Shown: positions 18,032-26,599 of the stretch, piece after piece
Position numbering within the stretch: the first letter of the stretch is position 1
How the letters are laid out: the number at the start of each line of letters is the position of its first letter
Program-made: the position numbers and the translations under genes
Origin: Bog-756 sp035531955
GTDB taxonomy: Bacteria > Actinomycetota > Acidimicrobiia > Acidimicrobiales > RAAP-2
Direction of reading: 5' to 3'
DNA: 64,000 nt
NCBI GenBank assembly: GCA_035531955.1
Contig: DATKRZ010000066.1
Coordinates: 5,973 to 69,972, forward strand
The notes under the pieces: model-generated
The model's input: only the letters and a program-made list of their open reading frames with translations
Databases searched by the model: none
What the model was told of the DNA's origin: nothing

Positions 18032-19780
18032 TCACCGACGAGATCCTCGGGTGATCGGTCGCCCCCTCCGCTGGCGTCCGGCGAGGACCCACCCGGCCGC
18101 CAGGGCCAGCCCGGCGAGACCGATCCACGGCCAGTCCCCGTAGCGGACGTAGACCGTCCAGCCGGTCCGGCGGGAGAGGGTTGCGAAGACGATCGCTTGT
18201 CGGCCGAGCACCGAGCGCCGGAGCAGGGTGCCCCGGTTGGTGATGGCCGCGCTGTACCCGGTCGGGGCGGCCTGGAGGAGATCGCGCCCCTGTTGGACCG
18301 CCTGCACCTTCGATGCGGCGACCTCCTGGGTGGGCACCTGGGCGGTGGCGTAGGACGAGGTATTGGTCGGGACGATCAACAGCTGGGCGCCGCTGCGCAC
18401 CGCGGATCGGCCCCGGCCGGCGTAGAAGACCTCGTAGGAGACCATCGCCCCGAGGGGTGCGGCCGGGGTGTCCATGAGGCCGGTGCCGGTTCCGGGGACG
18501 GCGTCGAGGGGGACGGCGGACAGGTCGGCCAGGTGGGTGAAGAGGCCCCGGTAGGGGACGTACTCGCCGAAGGGGACCCGGTGGACCTTCTCGAAGCGGG
18601 CGACCAACGTGCCGTCGGGTCCCCATGCCACCACCTCGTTGCGGAAGGTGGTGGCGGCGATCGTCTCGGTGATCCCGACCACCAGCGTTGTGTGCAGGGT
18701 GCGGGCCAGGTCGGAGAGGGCGGCCTCCTCGGGCGAGTCGGCCAGTGGGGTGTCGAGGGAGACCACGTCCTCGGGCCACAGCACCAGGCGGGGCGTGACC
18801 CCGTGGTCGAGCTGTCCGAGGCGGGCGGTGGCCGACAGCTGGGCGGCCAGCACCACTCGGGGGTCGATCTGGGACTTGCGGAAGCCCCGGGCCCCTCCTC
18901 CCTGCACCGCGGCCGTGGAGACGGCGCCGACCGACGCACCCCCGTCAGGAGCGTGGTCGGCGCCGATCGAGGTACCGACCAGGGCCACGGCGGCCACCGC
19001 CCCGGCCACCACCAGTGGGCGGAGGCCGGCCACCGCGTCCGACACGGTGGTGAGTCGGCCCGGCCCCACCGCCGGGGCCCCGCCCCCCGGGCCACCACCG
19101 GGATCGACGCGGGAGAAGGCCCGGGCCCTGGCGCCGTCCCGGAAGGCCCGGACAGTCGCCTCGGACAGGGCGGCGAGCGCCACCCCTCCGACATAGACCG
19201 CGGCGGTGAGGGCGATCGGTCCTCCCAGCCGGGCCACCCCGAGCTCCGGCCCGCCCGCCTGTCCGAGGAAGACGCCGCCGACCGGCAGGCCGCCGAAAGG
19301 CCATGTGGCCCTCGCCGCCTCGGCCAGTGTCATGGCCGCAGGAAAGGCCAGGGCCCGTGCGCCCGCCGGACCCCCGGGGACCAGCAGGCACGCCACGGCC
19401 ATGAACAACGCCTCGAGGCCGATCAGGACGAGGGCTCCGGGGACGGTGAACGACCGCGCCCACATCAGCCCCGGCCCGTAGCACCCGAGGCCCGCCAGCC
19501 AGCCGGCCCACAGACGGGTCCGGGGCCGCAGCCCGCCCAACCGCCACCACAGCAGCCCGGCGGCGGGGAAGGCCAGGACCCACCATCCCCAGGGAGGGAG
19601 GGAGAGCGCCAGTCCCACGCCGGATCCGAGGGCGGGGAGCGCCACCATCCCCCGCCGGGGCACGACCGCGGAGGTCCGGCGATGGGTCAGCGAGACCCTC
19701 GATGGGCGCCAGGGCGGGGTGGTCGTCCCGCCTGCCGGCAAGGGTTCGGCGGTCGCCGTCGGCCGCGGGTCCGGAGTCAA
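18032..19780 (-). CDS. lnt: Apolipoprotein N-acyltransferase homologue with catalytic Cys replaced by Ser
   Basis: About 582 residues. The N-terminal half has six or so membrane helices; the C-terminal half is a nitrilase-fold domain. The triad positions read Glu337 (LVLWPEDVV), Lys398 (FEKVHRVPFGEYVP) and Ser448 (GAMVSYEVF), where Lnt of E. coli has Cys; the codon is TCC. Lnt adds the third acyl chain to bacterial lipoproteins. Other landmarks (PTNTSSY, QEVAASKVQAVQQGRDLLQAAPTG) are intact. A TTG start overlaps the cgoX stop (TTGA), making it the last gene of the heme cluster. A GTG about 28 codons later is an alternative start. Confidence 0.88.
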   Translation of the reverse strand: MTPDPRPTATAEPLPAGGTTTPPWRPSRVSLTHRRTSAVVPRRGMVALPALGSGVGLALSLPPWGWWVLAFPAAGLLWWRLGGLRPRTRLWAGWLAGLGCYGPGLMWARSFTVPGALVLIGLEALFMAVACLLVPGGPAGARALAFPAAMTLAEAARATWPFGGLPVGGVFLGQAGGPELGVARLGGPIALTAAVYVGGVALAALSEATVRAFRDGARARAFSRVDPGGGPGGGAPAVGPGRLTTVSDAVAGLRPLVVAGAVAAVALVGTSIGADHAPDGGASVGAVSTAAVQGGGARGFRKSQIDPRVVLAAQLSATARLGQLDHGVTPRLVLWPEDVVSLDTPLADSPEEAALSDLARTLHTTLVVGITETIAATTFRNEVVAWGPDGTLVARFEKVHRVPFGEYVPYRGLFTHLADLSAVPLDAVPGTGTGLMDTPAAPLGAMVSYEVFYAGRGRSAVRSGAQLLIVPTNTSSYATAQVPTQEVAASKVQAVQQGRDLLQAAPTGYSAAITNRGTLLRRSVLGRQAIVFATLSRRTGWTVYVRYGDWPWIGLAGLALAAGWVLAGRQRRGRPITRGSRR

Positions 19781-21306
19781 CGCGTGTTCTCCGGCTCGAG
19801 GGGGGCCCCGCCGGCCGTGGCTCCGGGGCAGACCGAGTCGAGCACCCGGCGGGCAGCCGCCCGGCCGCTTCCGATGCAGGCGGGGATGCCCACTCCCCGG
19901 TAGGCGGCGCCGGCCACGGCCAGGCCGGGGAGCCCGGCCACCGCCCGGTCGATCTCCCCGACCGCGGTTAGGTGGCCCACCCCGTACTGGGGGAGCCCCC
20001 GGTCCCAGCGGGTCACCAGCTGGTCGAGCGGGGCTCCGTGGACGTCGAGGATCCTGGCCAGTTCGCCGAAGACCGACGTGGCCAGCTCGGCGTCGTCCAG
20101 TCCCCGGTGCCGGTCGTCCGCGAACCTCCCCACCGAGGCCCGGACCAGTTCGTCCCCGGGCCGGGTCAGGTGGGGCCACTTCCTCCCGAGATAGGTGCAG
20201 GCGGTGATCAGGGCCCGGCGGTCGTCAATGGTCGTGTTCCGCGGCACGAGGAAGCCGGTGCCCCTCAACGGCACCCCGATCGCCCCGCTCGGAATGGAGA
20301 GGGTCACGACGGCCACCGCCGCGTAGGCCAGGGCCTCGAGCCGACCGGCCGCCGACGGCTCCAGCGGGGCGAGCAGCACCGCGGCCTCCGCGGCCGGCAC
20401 CGCCAGGACCACGCAGTCGGCCTGCAATCGGTCTGGCCCACCAGCCGGCCCGATGCCCGGGCCCTCGAGGGCGAGCCGCCAGCCCGCCCTCCCCGACCGA
20501 CCGGCCTCCTGGCGCCGGATGGACCGGACCGACGTGTCGGTCCGGATGGTCGCACCGCTTCCGGCCAGGGCCTCGGCGAGTGCACCGGCGAGACGGGCGG
20601 TGCCCCCGGTCAGTGACCAGAAGATCGGGGACGGCCGTCCCGGCTCCCCGGAGGGTGACGGAGTGGGCCGGAGCCCGCGCATCAGGCTGCCGTGCCGCTC
20701 CGACGCAGCCAGCAACTGGGGAAAGCTGGCCGCAGCGCTGAGCTCGTCCACGCCGCCGGCGTTGATCCCGCCGACGAGCGGGTCGACCAGGCGTTCGACG
20801 ACGGGACGCCCCAGGCGTTCGCCCACGATGTCGCCCACCGACCGGTCACCTGCCGATCCCCGGGCCGCGGGGTGGGGAAGCACCAGGTCCCTCGCCACCC
20901 GCAACGACTCGCCGGGGCTCAAGACCCCCGACCGGAGGAGCGGCCACCACCGGGTGGGAACACCGAGGTTGAGCCCCGTTGGCATCGACCGGAGCCGGCC
21001 CCGGGCCCAGACGGAGGCCCCCGAGGCCCCCACCGGGACGAGCTCCCCGGTGAGGCCGAGCTCGCGGCAGAGGTCGGTGGCCTCGGGCCGCCGGGCGAGG
21101 AAGGAGTCGGCACCCAGGTCGACCCTGCGCCCGGCGAATTCAGCGGACTGCACCTTGCCCCCCACCCGGTCTCCGGCTTCGAGCACGTGGACCTCGGGGG
21201 CGGCCCGGCCGGCGCGTTCCGATCCGGCCACCAGTTCCCAGGCCGCGGCCAGCCCGGCGATACCCCCGCCGACGACGACGACGGTCGTTGGCGGGGGCCG
21301 GTTCAC
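19777..21306 (-). CDS. cgoX: Coproporphyrinogen III oxidase (HemY/HemG-type FAD oxidase)
   Basis: 509 residues. An FAD-binding dinucleotide motif VVVGGGIAGLAAAWEL opens the protein and the C-terminal FAD motif GLAVAGAAYRGVGIPACIGSG closes it. In actinobacteria this protoporphyrinogen-oxidase-like enzyme oxidises coproporphyrinogen III to coproporphyrin III in the coproporphyrin-dependent heme route. The GTG start overlaps the stop of the ferrochelatase gene (GTGA), and the stop overlaps the lnt TTG. Probably peripheral on the inner face of the membrane. Confidence 0.93.
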   Translation of the reverse strand: MNRPPPTTVVVVGGGIAGLAAAWELVAGSERAGRAAPEVHVLEAGDRVGGKVQSAEFAGRRVDLGADSFLARRPEATDLCRELGLTGELVPVGASGASVWARGRLRSMPTGLNLGVPTRWWPLLRSGVLSPGESLRVARDLVLPHPAARGSAGDRSVGDIVGERLGRPVVERLVDPLVGGINAGGVDELSAAASFPQLLAASERHGSLMRGLRPTPSPSGEPGRPSPIFWSLTGGTARLAGALAEALAGSGATIRTDTSVRSIRRQEAGRSGRAGWRLALEGPGIGPAGGPDRLQADCVVLAVPAAEAAVLLAPLEPSAAGRLEALAYAAVAVVTLSIPSGAIGVPLRGTGFLVPRNTTIDDRRALITACTYLGRKWPHLTRPGDELVRASVGRFADDRHRGLDDAELATSVFGELARILDVHGAPLDQLVTRWDRGLPQYGVGHLTAVGEIDRAVAGLPGLAVAGAAYRGVGIPACIGSGRAAARRVLDSVCPGATAGGAPLEPENTR

Positions 21307-22337
21307 GCCGGTGGGGTCGGATCCGCCGCGGCGGGCGCTACGGCTGCCGCGCCCGCCGCCGGGGCCGCCACGGGAGCGGAGGCGGCAGCCACCACCGTGC
21401 GGGCCAGCAGGCCGAGGAATTGCGGATCGTCGTCGAGCGACGCGGTCCGGGCAAAGGCCATCCCCGCGCCCCGGGCCACACCGGCCGCCTCGATGTCGAG
21501 GTCGTAGAGGACCTCGAGGTGGTCGGAGACGAAGCCGACCGGGCAGACCACCACCGACGTGGCGCCGAGCCCGGCGACCCGTTCCACCTCGGTGAGCAGA
21601 TCGGGACCGACCCACGGCTCCGCCGTGCGCCCCGCGCTCTGCCAGGCCACCCCCCAGCTGAGCCCGGGCACCTCGTCCAGCGCCAGGGCGGCGGCGATGT
21701 CCGAGGCCGACTCCTGTACCTGGATCGGGTAGGGATCGTCGTGCGCCAGTGCCCGCTCCGGCAGGCTGTGGGCGGTGAAGAATACGGCGGTCCGGGTCCG
21801 GTCCCCCGGCCCCAGCGAGGCCAGGGCCGCCGCCGTCCGGTGGGCCAGGAGTTGGGCGAGGCCCTCGGCCCGGTGCCACGACGGGACCGGGGTCAGCGCC
21901 AGCGGGGGTGATGCCGTCGCGGCTGCCGCCTCGGCTCGCCGAAGGTACTCGCCTGAGCCCAGCGAGGACCGATGGGGGGTGAGGACGATGCCGACGGCCC
22001 GCCCGACGCCGCAGCCGGCCAGCTCGGCGACCGCGTCCTCGATGCTCGGAGCGGTGTGCTTGGCGCCGAAGCGCACCGTGAATTCCCCGGGTGCCGCTGA
22101 CTCGAGGGCCGCGGCCAGGCCGTCGACCTGGGCGCGGGTTCGCTCGGCCAGCGGCGAGATGCCGCCGATGGCCTCGTAGCGTCGGTCGAGCTCAGCGAGG
22201 AGCTCGGGAGGGGGAGGTCGGCCGCGGCGGATGGCCGTGTAGAAGGGCTCGATCCCGGCGGGTGAGTCCGGTGTGCCGTGGGCCATGACCAGGACGCCGG
22301 TCGGGGGAGGGGCGGGCCGGTGGCGGCGCGGGGTCAT
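21303..22337 (-). CDS. cpfC: Coproporphyrin III ferrochelatase
   Basis: 344 residues. Inserts ferrous iron into coproporphyrin III. The metal-site histidine is in TAHSLPER (His190) and the conserved acidic segment is DHLEVLYDLD at 272-281; LTPHRSSLGSGEY at about 119-131 lines the porphyrin site. A C-terminal Ala/Pro tail of about 30 residues is low complexity. ATG overlaps the hemE stop (ATGA), and its own stop overlaps cgoX. The third enzyme of the branch, the decarboxylase HemQ/ChdC, is not in this window. Confidence 0.93.
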   Translation of the reverse strand: MTPRRHRPAPPPTGVLVMAHGTPDSPAGIEPFYTAIRRGRPPPPELLAELDRRYEAIGGISPLAERTRAQVDGLAAALESAAPGEFTVRFGAKHTAPSIEDAVAELAGCGVGRAVGIVLTPHRSSLGSGEYLRRAEAAAATASPPLALTPVPSWHRAEGLAQLLAHRTAAALASLGPGDRTRTAVFFTAHSLPERALAHDDPYPIQVQESASDIAAALALDEVPGLSWGVAWQSAGRTAEPWVGPDLLTEVERVAGLGATSVVVCPVGFVSDHLEVLYDLDIEAAGVARGAGMAFARTASLDDDPQFLGLLARTVVAAASAPVAAPAAGAAAVAPAAADPTPPA

Positions 22338-23428
22338 GACGCGGCCACGACGCCGGCCCGACCCTCGGCGTGGACCAGCTCGACCACCCGCTCGAGTATG
22401 GCCGGGTCGGTCTCGGGGAGGACACCGTGGCCCAGGTTGAAGACGTGTCCGGGAGTGGCGCCGGCCCGGTCGAGGACCTCGCGGGTCTCCGCTTCGGCCA
22501 CCTCCCAAGGACCCAGGCACAGCGCCGGATCGAGGTTTCCCTGGACGGCCACGGTGGGCCCCAGCCGCCGCCGGGCCTCGTCGAGCGGGACCCGCCAGTC
22601 GATCCCGACCACGCTGCAGCCGGAGGAGGCCATGGAGGCCAGCAACTCGCCGGTGCCCACACCGAACAGCACGCCGGGGACCCCGGGATGGGACTCGGAC
22701 AGCTCGGCGAAGAGCCGGGTGGTGGCCGGCAACACCAGCTCCTGGTAGTGGCGCGGGGTGAGGATCCCGGCCCAGCTGTCGAAGACCTGCACGGCGGAGG
22801 CACCCGCGTCCAGCTGGGAGCGGAGCGACGCCAGGGCCAGGTCGGTGAGGCGCTCCACCAGATCGCGCCAGATCACGGGCTCCCCGTGCATCAGCGCCTT
22901 GATCTTGGCGAAGTTCTTGGAGGGGCCACCCTCCACCAGGTAGCTGGCCACGGTGAACGGCCCGCCGGCGAACCCGATGAGGGGCACCTGCAATTCGCCG
23001 ACCAGGATGCCCACGGCGTCGATCACATAGGGGGTGTCGAGCTCCGGCTCGAGCGGGCGCAGCCGGCGGAGGTCCTCCTTGGCCCGGAAGGGCTCGGCCA
23101 CCACCGGACCGCTCCCGGGCGCGACGTCCACACCGAACCCGACCGCGGCGACCGGGACCACGATGTCGGAGAAGAAGATGGCGGCGTCGGTTCCGTAGCG
23201 GTCGACGGGTTGCCGGGTGAGGGCGGCGACCAGCTCCGGTTGGGCGATTGCGTCGAGGATGCTGCCCGGACCGCGGGCTGCCCGGTACTCGGGGAGCGAG
23301 CGCCCGGCTTGGCGCATGAACCAGACCGGGACGTGGTCCACGCTGAGCCCGCGGCACGCCCGGATGAATGGTGAGGAGTCGAACCGGCCCGGGTCCGGAT
23401 CGTTCAGGGCGGAACCCGAAACGGCCAT
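22334..23428 (-). CDS. hemE: Uroporphyrinogen decarboxylase
   Basis: Converts uroporphyrinogen III to coproporphyrinogen III by removing four carboxyl groups. 364 residues, near the normal 355. The N-terminal signature FMRQAGRSLPEYR is at 37-49, the catalytic aspartate is in FFSDIVVP (about Asp88), and GFAGGPFTVASYLVEGG and NLGHGVLPETDP follow. First gene of the minus-strand cluster hemE-cpfC-cgoX-lnt. The ATG at 23428 fits the family N-terminus; the frame is open further upstream without protein-like content. Confidence 0.95.
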   Translation of the reverse strand: MAVSGSALNDPDPGRFDSSPFIRACRGLSVDHVPVWFMRQAGRSLPEYRAARGPGSILDAIAQPELVAALTRQPVDRYGTDAAIFFSDIVVPVAAVGFGVDVAPGSGPVVAEPFRAKEDLRRLRPLEPELDTPYVIDAVGILVGELQVPLIGFAGGPFTVASYLVEGGPSKNFAKIKALMHGEPVIWRDLVERLTDLALASLRSQLDAGASAVQVFDSWAGILTPRHYQELVLPATTRLFAELSESHPGVPGVLFGVGTGELLASMASSGCSVVGIDWRVPLDEARRRLGPTVAVQGNLDPALCLGPWEVAEAETREVLDRAGATPGHVFNLGHGVLPETDPAILERVVELVHAEGRAGVVAAS

Positions 23429-23501
23429 GTCGGCGAGTCTACGAGAGCGGACTCGGTGGTCGGCGGCGCCGATTCCGGTCGCGCCCCGCCGACCCGGGGC
23501 G

Positions 23502-23507
23502 TACAAT
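23502..23507 (+). promoter_or_regulatory. Candidate -10 box (TACAAT) upstream of the HelD-like gene
   Basis: TACAAT matches the -10 consensus at five of six bases and stands out in the GC-rich 155-base gap between the divergent hemE and helD genes. It would give a leader of about 70 bases before the GTG at 23584. No good -35 is visible. Confidence 0.3.
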
Positions 23508-23583
23508 CGAGGGTTCCCCGGAGCCGGCCCGGAGCTGAATCGGAGCCGGATCGGCGGGGAGGCGCGGGCAGAACGGAGGTGGA

Positions 23584-25887
23584 GTGGACCCGGAGCAGCA
23601 GGCCGAACAGGAGTTCGTGGACCTCGCCTATGCACGCCTCGACGCGATGCGGAGGGACGCCAACTCGATGCTCGAAGGGGTGCTCGACCTGGGCCGGGGC
23701 GGCACGTTCCAGTCCCGGACCGAACGGGACGTGGTCGTGCGCACCAGCCTGGCCCGGCTCGAGCAGCTCGACATCGGGGACCAGGCCCTGACCTTCGGCC
23801 GGATAGATCGACGGCACGAGGGCGCCGACGACGGGCACGGCGACCGGTCGGGCGCCGAACCGGGCGGCGAACCGGGGACCGAGACGTTCCACATCGGGCG
23901 CCTGGCCGTCCACAGCGCCGATCACGACCCGCTGGTGGTCGACTGGCGGGCGCCGATCGCCGAGCCCTTCTACCGGGCCACCGGCCGGGACCCCCAGGGT
24001 CTGGTGCTGCGGCGCCACCTGGCGCTCGAGGGACGCCGGGTGGTCGGCCTCGAGGACGAGCGCTTCAGCGCCACCGGGACCGCCGGGACCGTCGATGACC
24101 AGGCCCTCCCGGGTGGGACCGACAGTGAAGGCGGGGGCGGCGAGTTGATCGTGGGTGACCTCCCCATCGGAGGGCCGGCCGCCCTGCTGGCCGCCCTCGA
24201 CCGGGCCCGCTCCGGTCGGATGACCGACATCGTGGCCACCATCCAGCGCGAGCAGGACGAGATCATCCGGTCCCCGCTCGCCGGGGTGCTGGTGGTGCAG
24301 GGCGGTCCCGGCACAGGGAAGACGGCGGTGGCCCTCCACCGGGCCGCATACCTCCTCTATACCCATCGGTTCCCGCTCGAGCGCCAGGGCGTTCTGGTCG
24401 TGGGGCCCAATCCGCTCTTCCTCCGCTACATCGACCAGGTGCTCCCTTCCCTGGGCGAGACCGGGGCGACCCTGTCCACCGTCTCCGGACTGGTGCCCGA
24501 GATCCGGATCCGGGAGAACGGCCCGGAGGACGTGGCCCGCCTGAAGGGCGACCCCCGTATGGCCAAGGTGGTCGCCCGGGCGGTGCGGACCCGTCAGCGG
24601 GCGCTGGCCGACGACGTGGCCGTCCCCTACGGCGCACTGTTCCTCCGGCTGGGCGCCGACGACAGCCGGCGGATCGTCGAGATGGCCCGCCGCCGACCCG
24701 GTTCCCACAACGCCAGGCGGAGGCTGGTCGAACAGGCCGTGGCCCAGTTGTTGTCGGACCGCGCCCGCCAGACCCAGCAGACGCTGGGGGCGGGGGCCCC
24801 GACCCCGGTCACCGCCTTCCCTGGATATGACGACCCCTCCGAGCTGTCCGAGGACGAGTTCGACTTCGAGGACTTCTCACGGAAGGTGCGGCGGGTCCCC
24901 GAACTGGCCGAGGCCCTCGACCGGATGTGGCCCCGGCTGTCGCCCCACGAGCTGCTCCACGACCTGTTCGGCGCGCCGCCGCTGATCGCCGCCGCCTGCC
25001 GCGGGGTGCTCGCACCCGAGGAGCAGTCTCTCTTGCGCCGGCCGCGCTCGGCCTCGTTCGAGGAGGTGGCCTGGACACCGGCCGACGCGGCCCTGGTCGA
25101 CGAGGCGCGCCATATCCTCGGTCCCCGCAACGGCAACGGCGATGACGGCGTGCGCAAGTACGGGCACGTGGTGGTGGACGAGGTCCAGGACCTCTCCCCG
25201 ATGCAGCTGCGGATGCTGACCCGGCGCTCCCTCTCCGGATCGATGACCGTGGTGGGGGACATCGCCCAGGCCACCGCACCCTGGGCTCCCCGGTCCTGGG
25301 CGGACATCACCGATCATCTGCCCAACCGGCGACCGGTCCGGAGCGTCGAGCTGACGGTGAGCTACCGCACGCCGGCCGAGGTGTTGGCCGTCGCCGGCCG
25401 GGTCCTGGCGCTGGCCGCTCCCGAGCTCACCGTGCCCCGTCCGGTCCGTCGCACCGGAGAGGAGCCGCGGGTGATCGCGGCCATGGGGCCAGACGGAACG
25501 CTCCGGGGCGCGACCCTCCGGGATCTGGCCCGCCGGGTGGCTGACGTGGCCGGCGAGGAGGTGGCCCGGGTGGCGCCCGGGCGTGTGGCCATCCTGGCCC
25601 CCGAGTCCCTGCTCCCGCTCCTGTTCGATGCCCTCGGCGCCGCCGACCTCCCGGTGGTCGATGCGCGCGACCTGCGCAAGGGGGGGCTGTCCGAGCCATT
25701 GGTGCTGCTGGCGGCCGACGCCGCCAACGGGCTCGAGTTCGACTCGGTGGTGGTGGTGGAGCCGGCGGTCATCGCCGGAGAGACCGCGCGCGGGCTGCGG
25801 ACCCTGTACGTGGCGCTCACCCGGCCCACCCAACGGCTCGCGGTGGTGCACCTGGCCCCGGTCCCGGCCGCCCTGGAAGGTGCCTGA
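23584..25887 (+). CDS. helD: HelD-like UvrD-family helicase / RNA polymerase recycling factor
   Basis: 767 residues. An N-terminal helical arm with alternating charges (about 1-65) precedes a split superfamily 1 helicase core. Walker A is GGPGTGKT at 240-247 and the Walker B-like motif is VVDEVQDLSPMQ; the C-terminal part has motifs FDSVVVVEP and LYVALTRPTQRL typical of UvrD/HelD proteins. HelD proteins bind RNA polymerase and use ATP to release stalled complexes; the long N-terminal arm favours that over a DNA-repair helicase. GTG start with a GGAGGTGG ribosome binding site. Divergent from hemE. Confidence 0.9.
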   Translation: MDPEQQAEQEFVDLAYARLDAMRRDANSMLEGVLDLGRGGTFQSRTERDVVVRTSLARLEQLDIGDQALTFGRIDRRHEGADDGHGDRSGAEPGGEPGTETFHIGRLAVHSADHDPLVVDWRAPIAEPFYRATGRDPQGLVLRRHLALEGRRVVGLEDERFSATGTAGTVDDQALPGGTDSEGGGGELIVGDLPIGGPAALLAALDRARSGRMTDIVATIQREQDEIIRSPLAGVLVVQGGPGTGKTAVALHRAAYLLYTHRFPLERQGVLVVGPNPLFLRYIDQVLPSLGETGATLSTVSGLVPEIRIRENGPEDVARLKGDPRMAKVVARAVRTRQRALADDVAVPYGALFLRLGADDSRRIVEMARRRPGSHNARRRLVEQAVAQLLSDRARQTQQTLGAGAPTPVTAFPGYDDPSELSEDEFDFEDFSRKVRRVPELAEALDRMWPRLSPHELLHDLFGAPPLIAAACRGVLAPEEQSLLRRPRSASFEEVAWTPADAALVDEARHILGPRNGNGDDGVRKYGHVVVDEVQDLSPMQLRMLTRRSLSGSMTVVGDIAQATAPWAPRSWADITDHLPNRRPVRSVELTVSYRTPAEVLAVAGRVLALAAPELTVPRPVRRTGEEPRVIAAMGPDGTLRGATLRDLARRVADVAGEEVARVAPGRVAILAPESLLPLLFDALGAADLPVVDARDLRKGGLSEPLVLLAADAANGLEFDSVVVVEPAVIAGETARGLRTLYVALTRPTQRLAVVHLAPVPAALEGA

Positions 25888-25890
25888 GCA

Positions 25891-25906
25891 GCCCGTATGG
25901 ACGGGC
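25891..25906 (+). terminator. Small hairpin after the HelD-like gene
   Basis: GCCCGT and ACGGGC form a six-base stem with an ATGG loop four bases after the stop codon. There is no T-tail, so it may be only a 3'-end stabilising hairpin. Confidence 0.3.
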
Positions 25907-25974
25907 CTCCGGGGGCATGCCGGCGGGTCCGGCGGGCCGGCCCGATGAGTTGGCCCCCCGAGCTTCCGATGGAC

Positions 25975-25981
25975 TAAAAAT
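25975..25981 (+). promoter_or_regulatory. Candidate AT-rich -10 element for the ctaE-qcrCAB operon
   Basis: TAAAAAT ends seven bases before the GTG at 25988. It is the only such AT tract in the surrounding several hundred bases and would give a leaderless or nearly leaderless mRNA. A TTGGCC about 19 bases upstream could act as a weak -35. Confidence 0.35.
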
Positions 25982-25987
25982 ACCGGC

Positions 25988-26599
25988 GTGACCCAGGCCC
26001 TGACCGTCGAACCGGCGGCCCTCTCCCGCCAGCGCCACCGCCCCGACAAGCCGTCGATGCTGGCGGTGGGCGTCATCATCTGGCTCGGCTCCGAGGTGAT
26101 GTTCTTCAGTTCGCTGTTCGCGGCCTTCTTCACCATCCGGGCCCACGCCTCGGTGTGGCCGCCGGCCGGGACGAAGCTCGACACCATCCAGGCCGGCATC
26201 TTCACGCTCATCCTGCTCGGCTCCAGCTTCACCATGCAGAAGGCGGTCTGGGACCAGGAGCGCGGCGATCGGCGCAGCGCCAAGACCTGGGTCGTGGTGA
26301 CCATCGTGATGGGCGCGCTGTTCGTGAGCAACCAGTTCTACGAGTGGGTCACCCTCTCCCACGACGTGGCCACCAATCCCACCCACACCGCCTTCGGCTC
26401 GCTGTTCTACATCATGACCGGTCTGCACGGTCTGCACGTGTTCCTCGGGCTGGTGGCCATGATCTTCCTACTCGGCCGGCTGAAGGGCCCGAAGGGAGAC
26501 CCCGGGGAGACGCCGGTGTTCCAGGGCGTTAGCTACTACTGGCACTTCGTCGACATCGTCTGGATCGGCCTCTACAGCTGCCTCTTCCTCCTCAAATAG
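25988..26599 (+). CDS. ctaE: Cytochrome c oxidase subunit III
   Basis: 203 residues with five hydrophobic helices, the usual actinobacterial size. Conserved features are WLGSEVMFFSSLFAAFF near 33-49, the glutamate-containing QFYEWV, GLHGLHVFLG and the C-terminal YYWHFVDIVWIGLY. Part of the aa3 oxidase that reduces oxygen at the end of the respiratory chain. It heads ctaE-qcrC-qcrA-qcrB, the arrangement typical of actinobacterial bc1-aa3 supercomplexes. The next gene starts immediately after its TAG. Confidence 0.96.
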   Translation: MTQALTVEPAALSRQRHRPDKPSMLAVGVIIWLGSEVMFFSSLFAAFFTIRAHASVWPPAGTKLDTIQAGIFTLILLGSSFTMQKAVWDQERGDRRSAKTWVVVTIVMGALFVSNQFYEWVTLSHDVATNPTHTAFGSLFYIMTGLHGLHVFLGLVAMIFLLGRLKGPKGDPGETPVFQGVSYYWHFVDIVWIGLYSCLFLLK

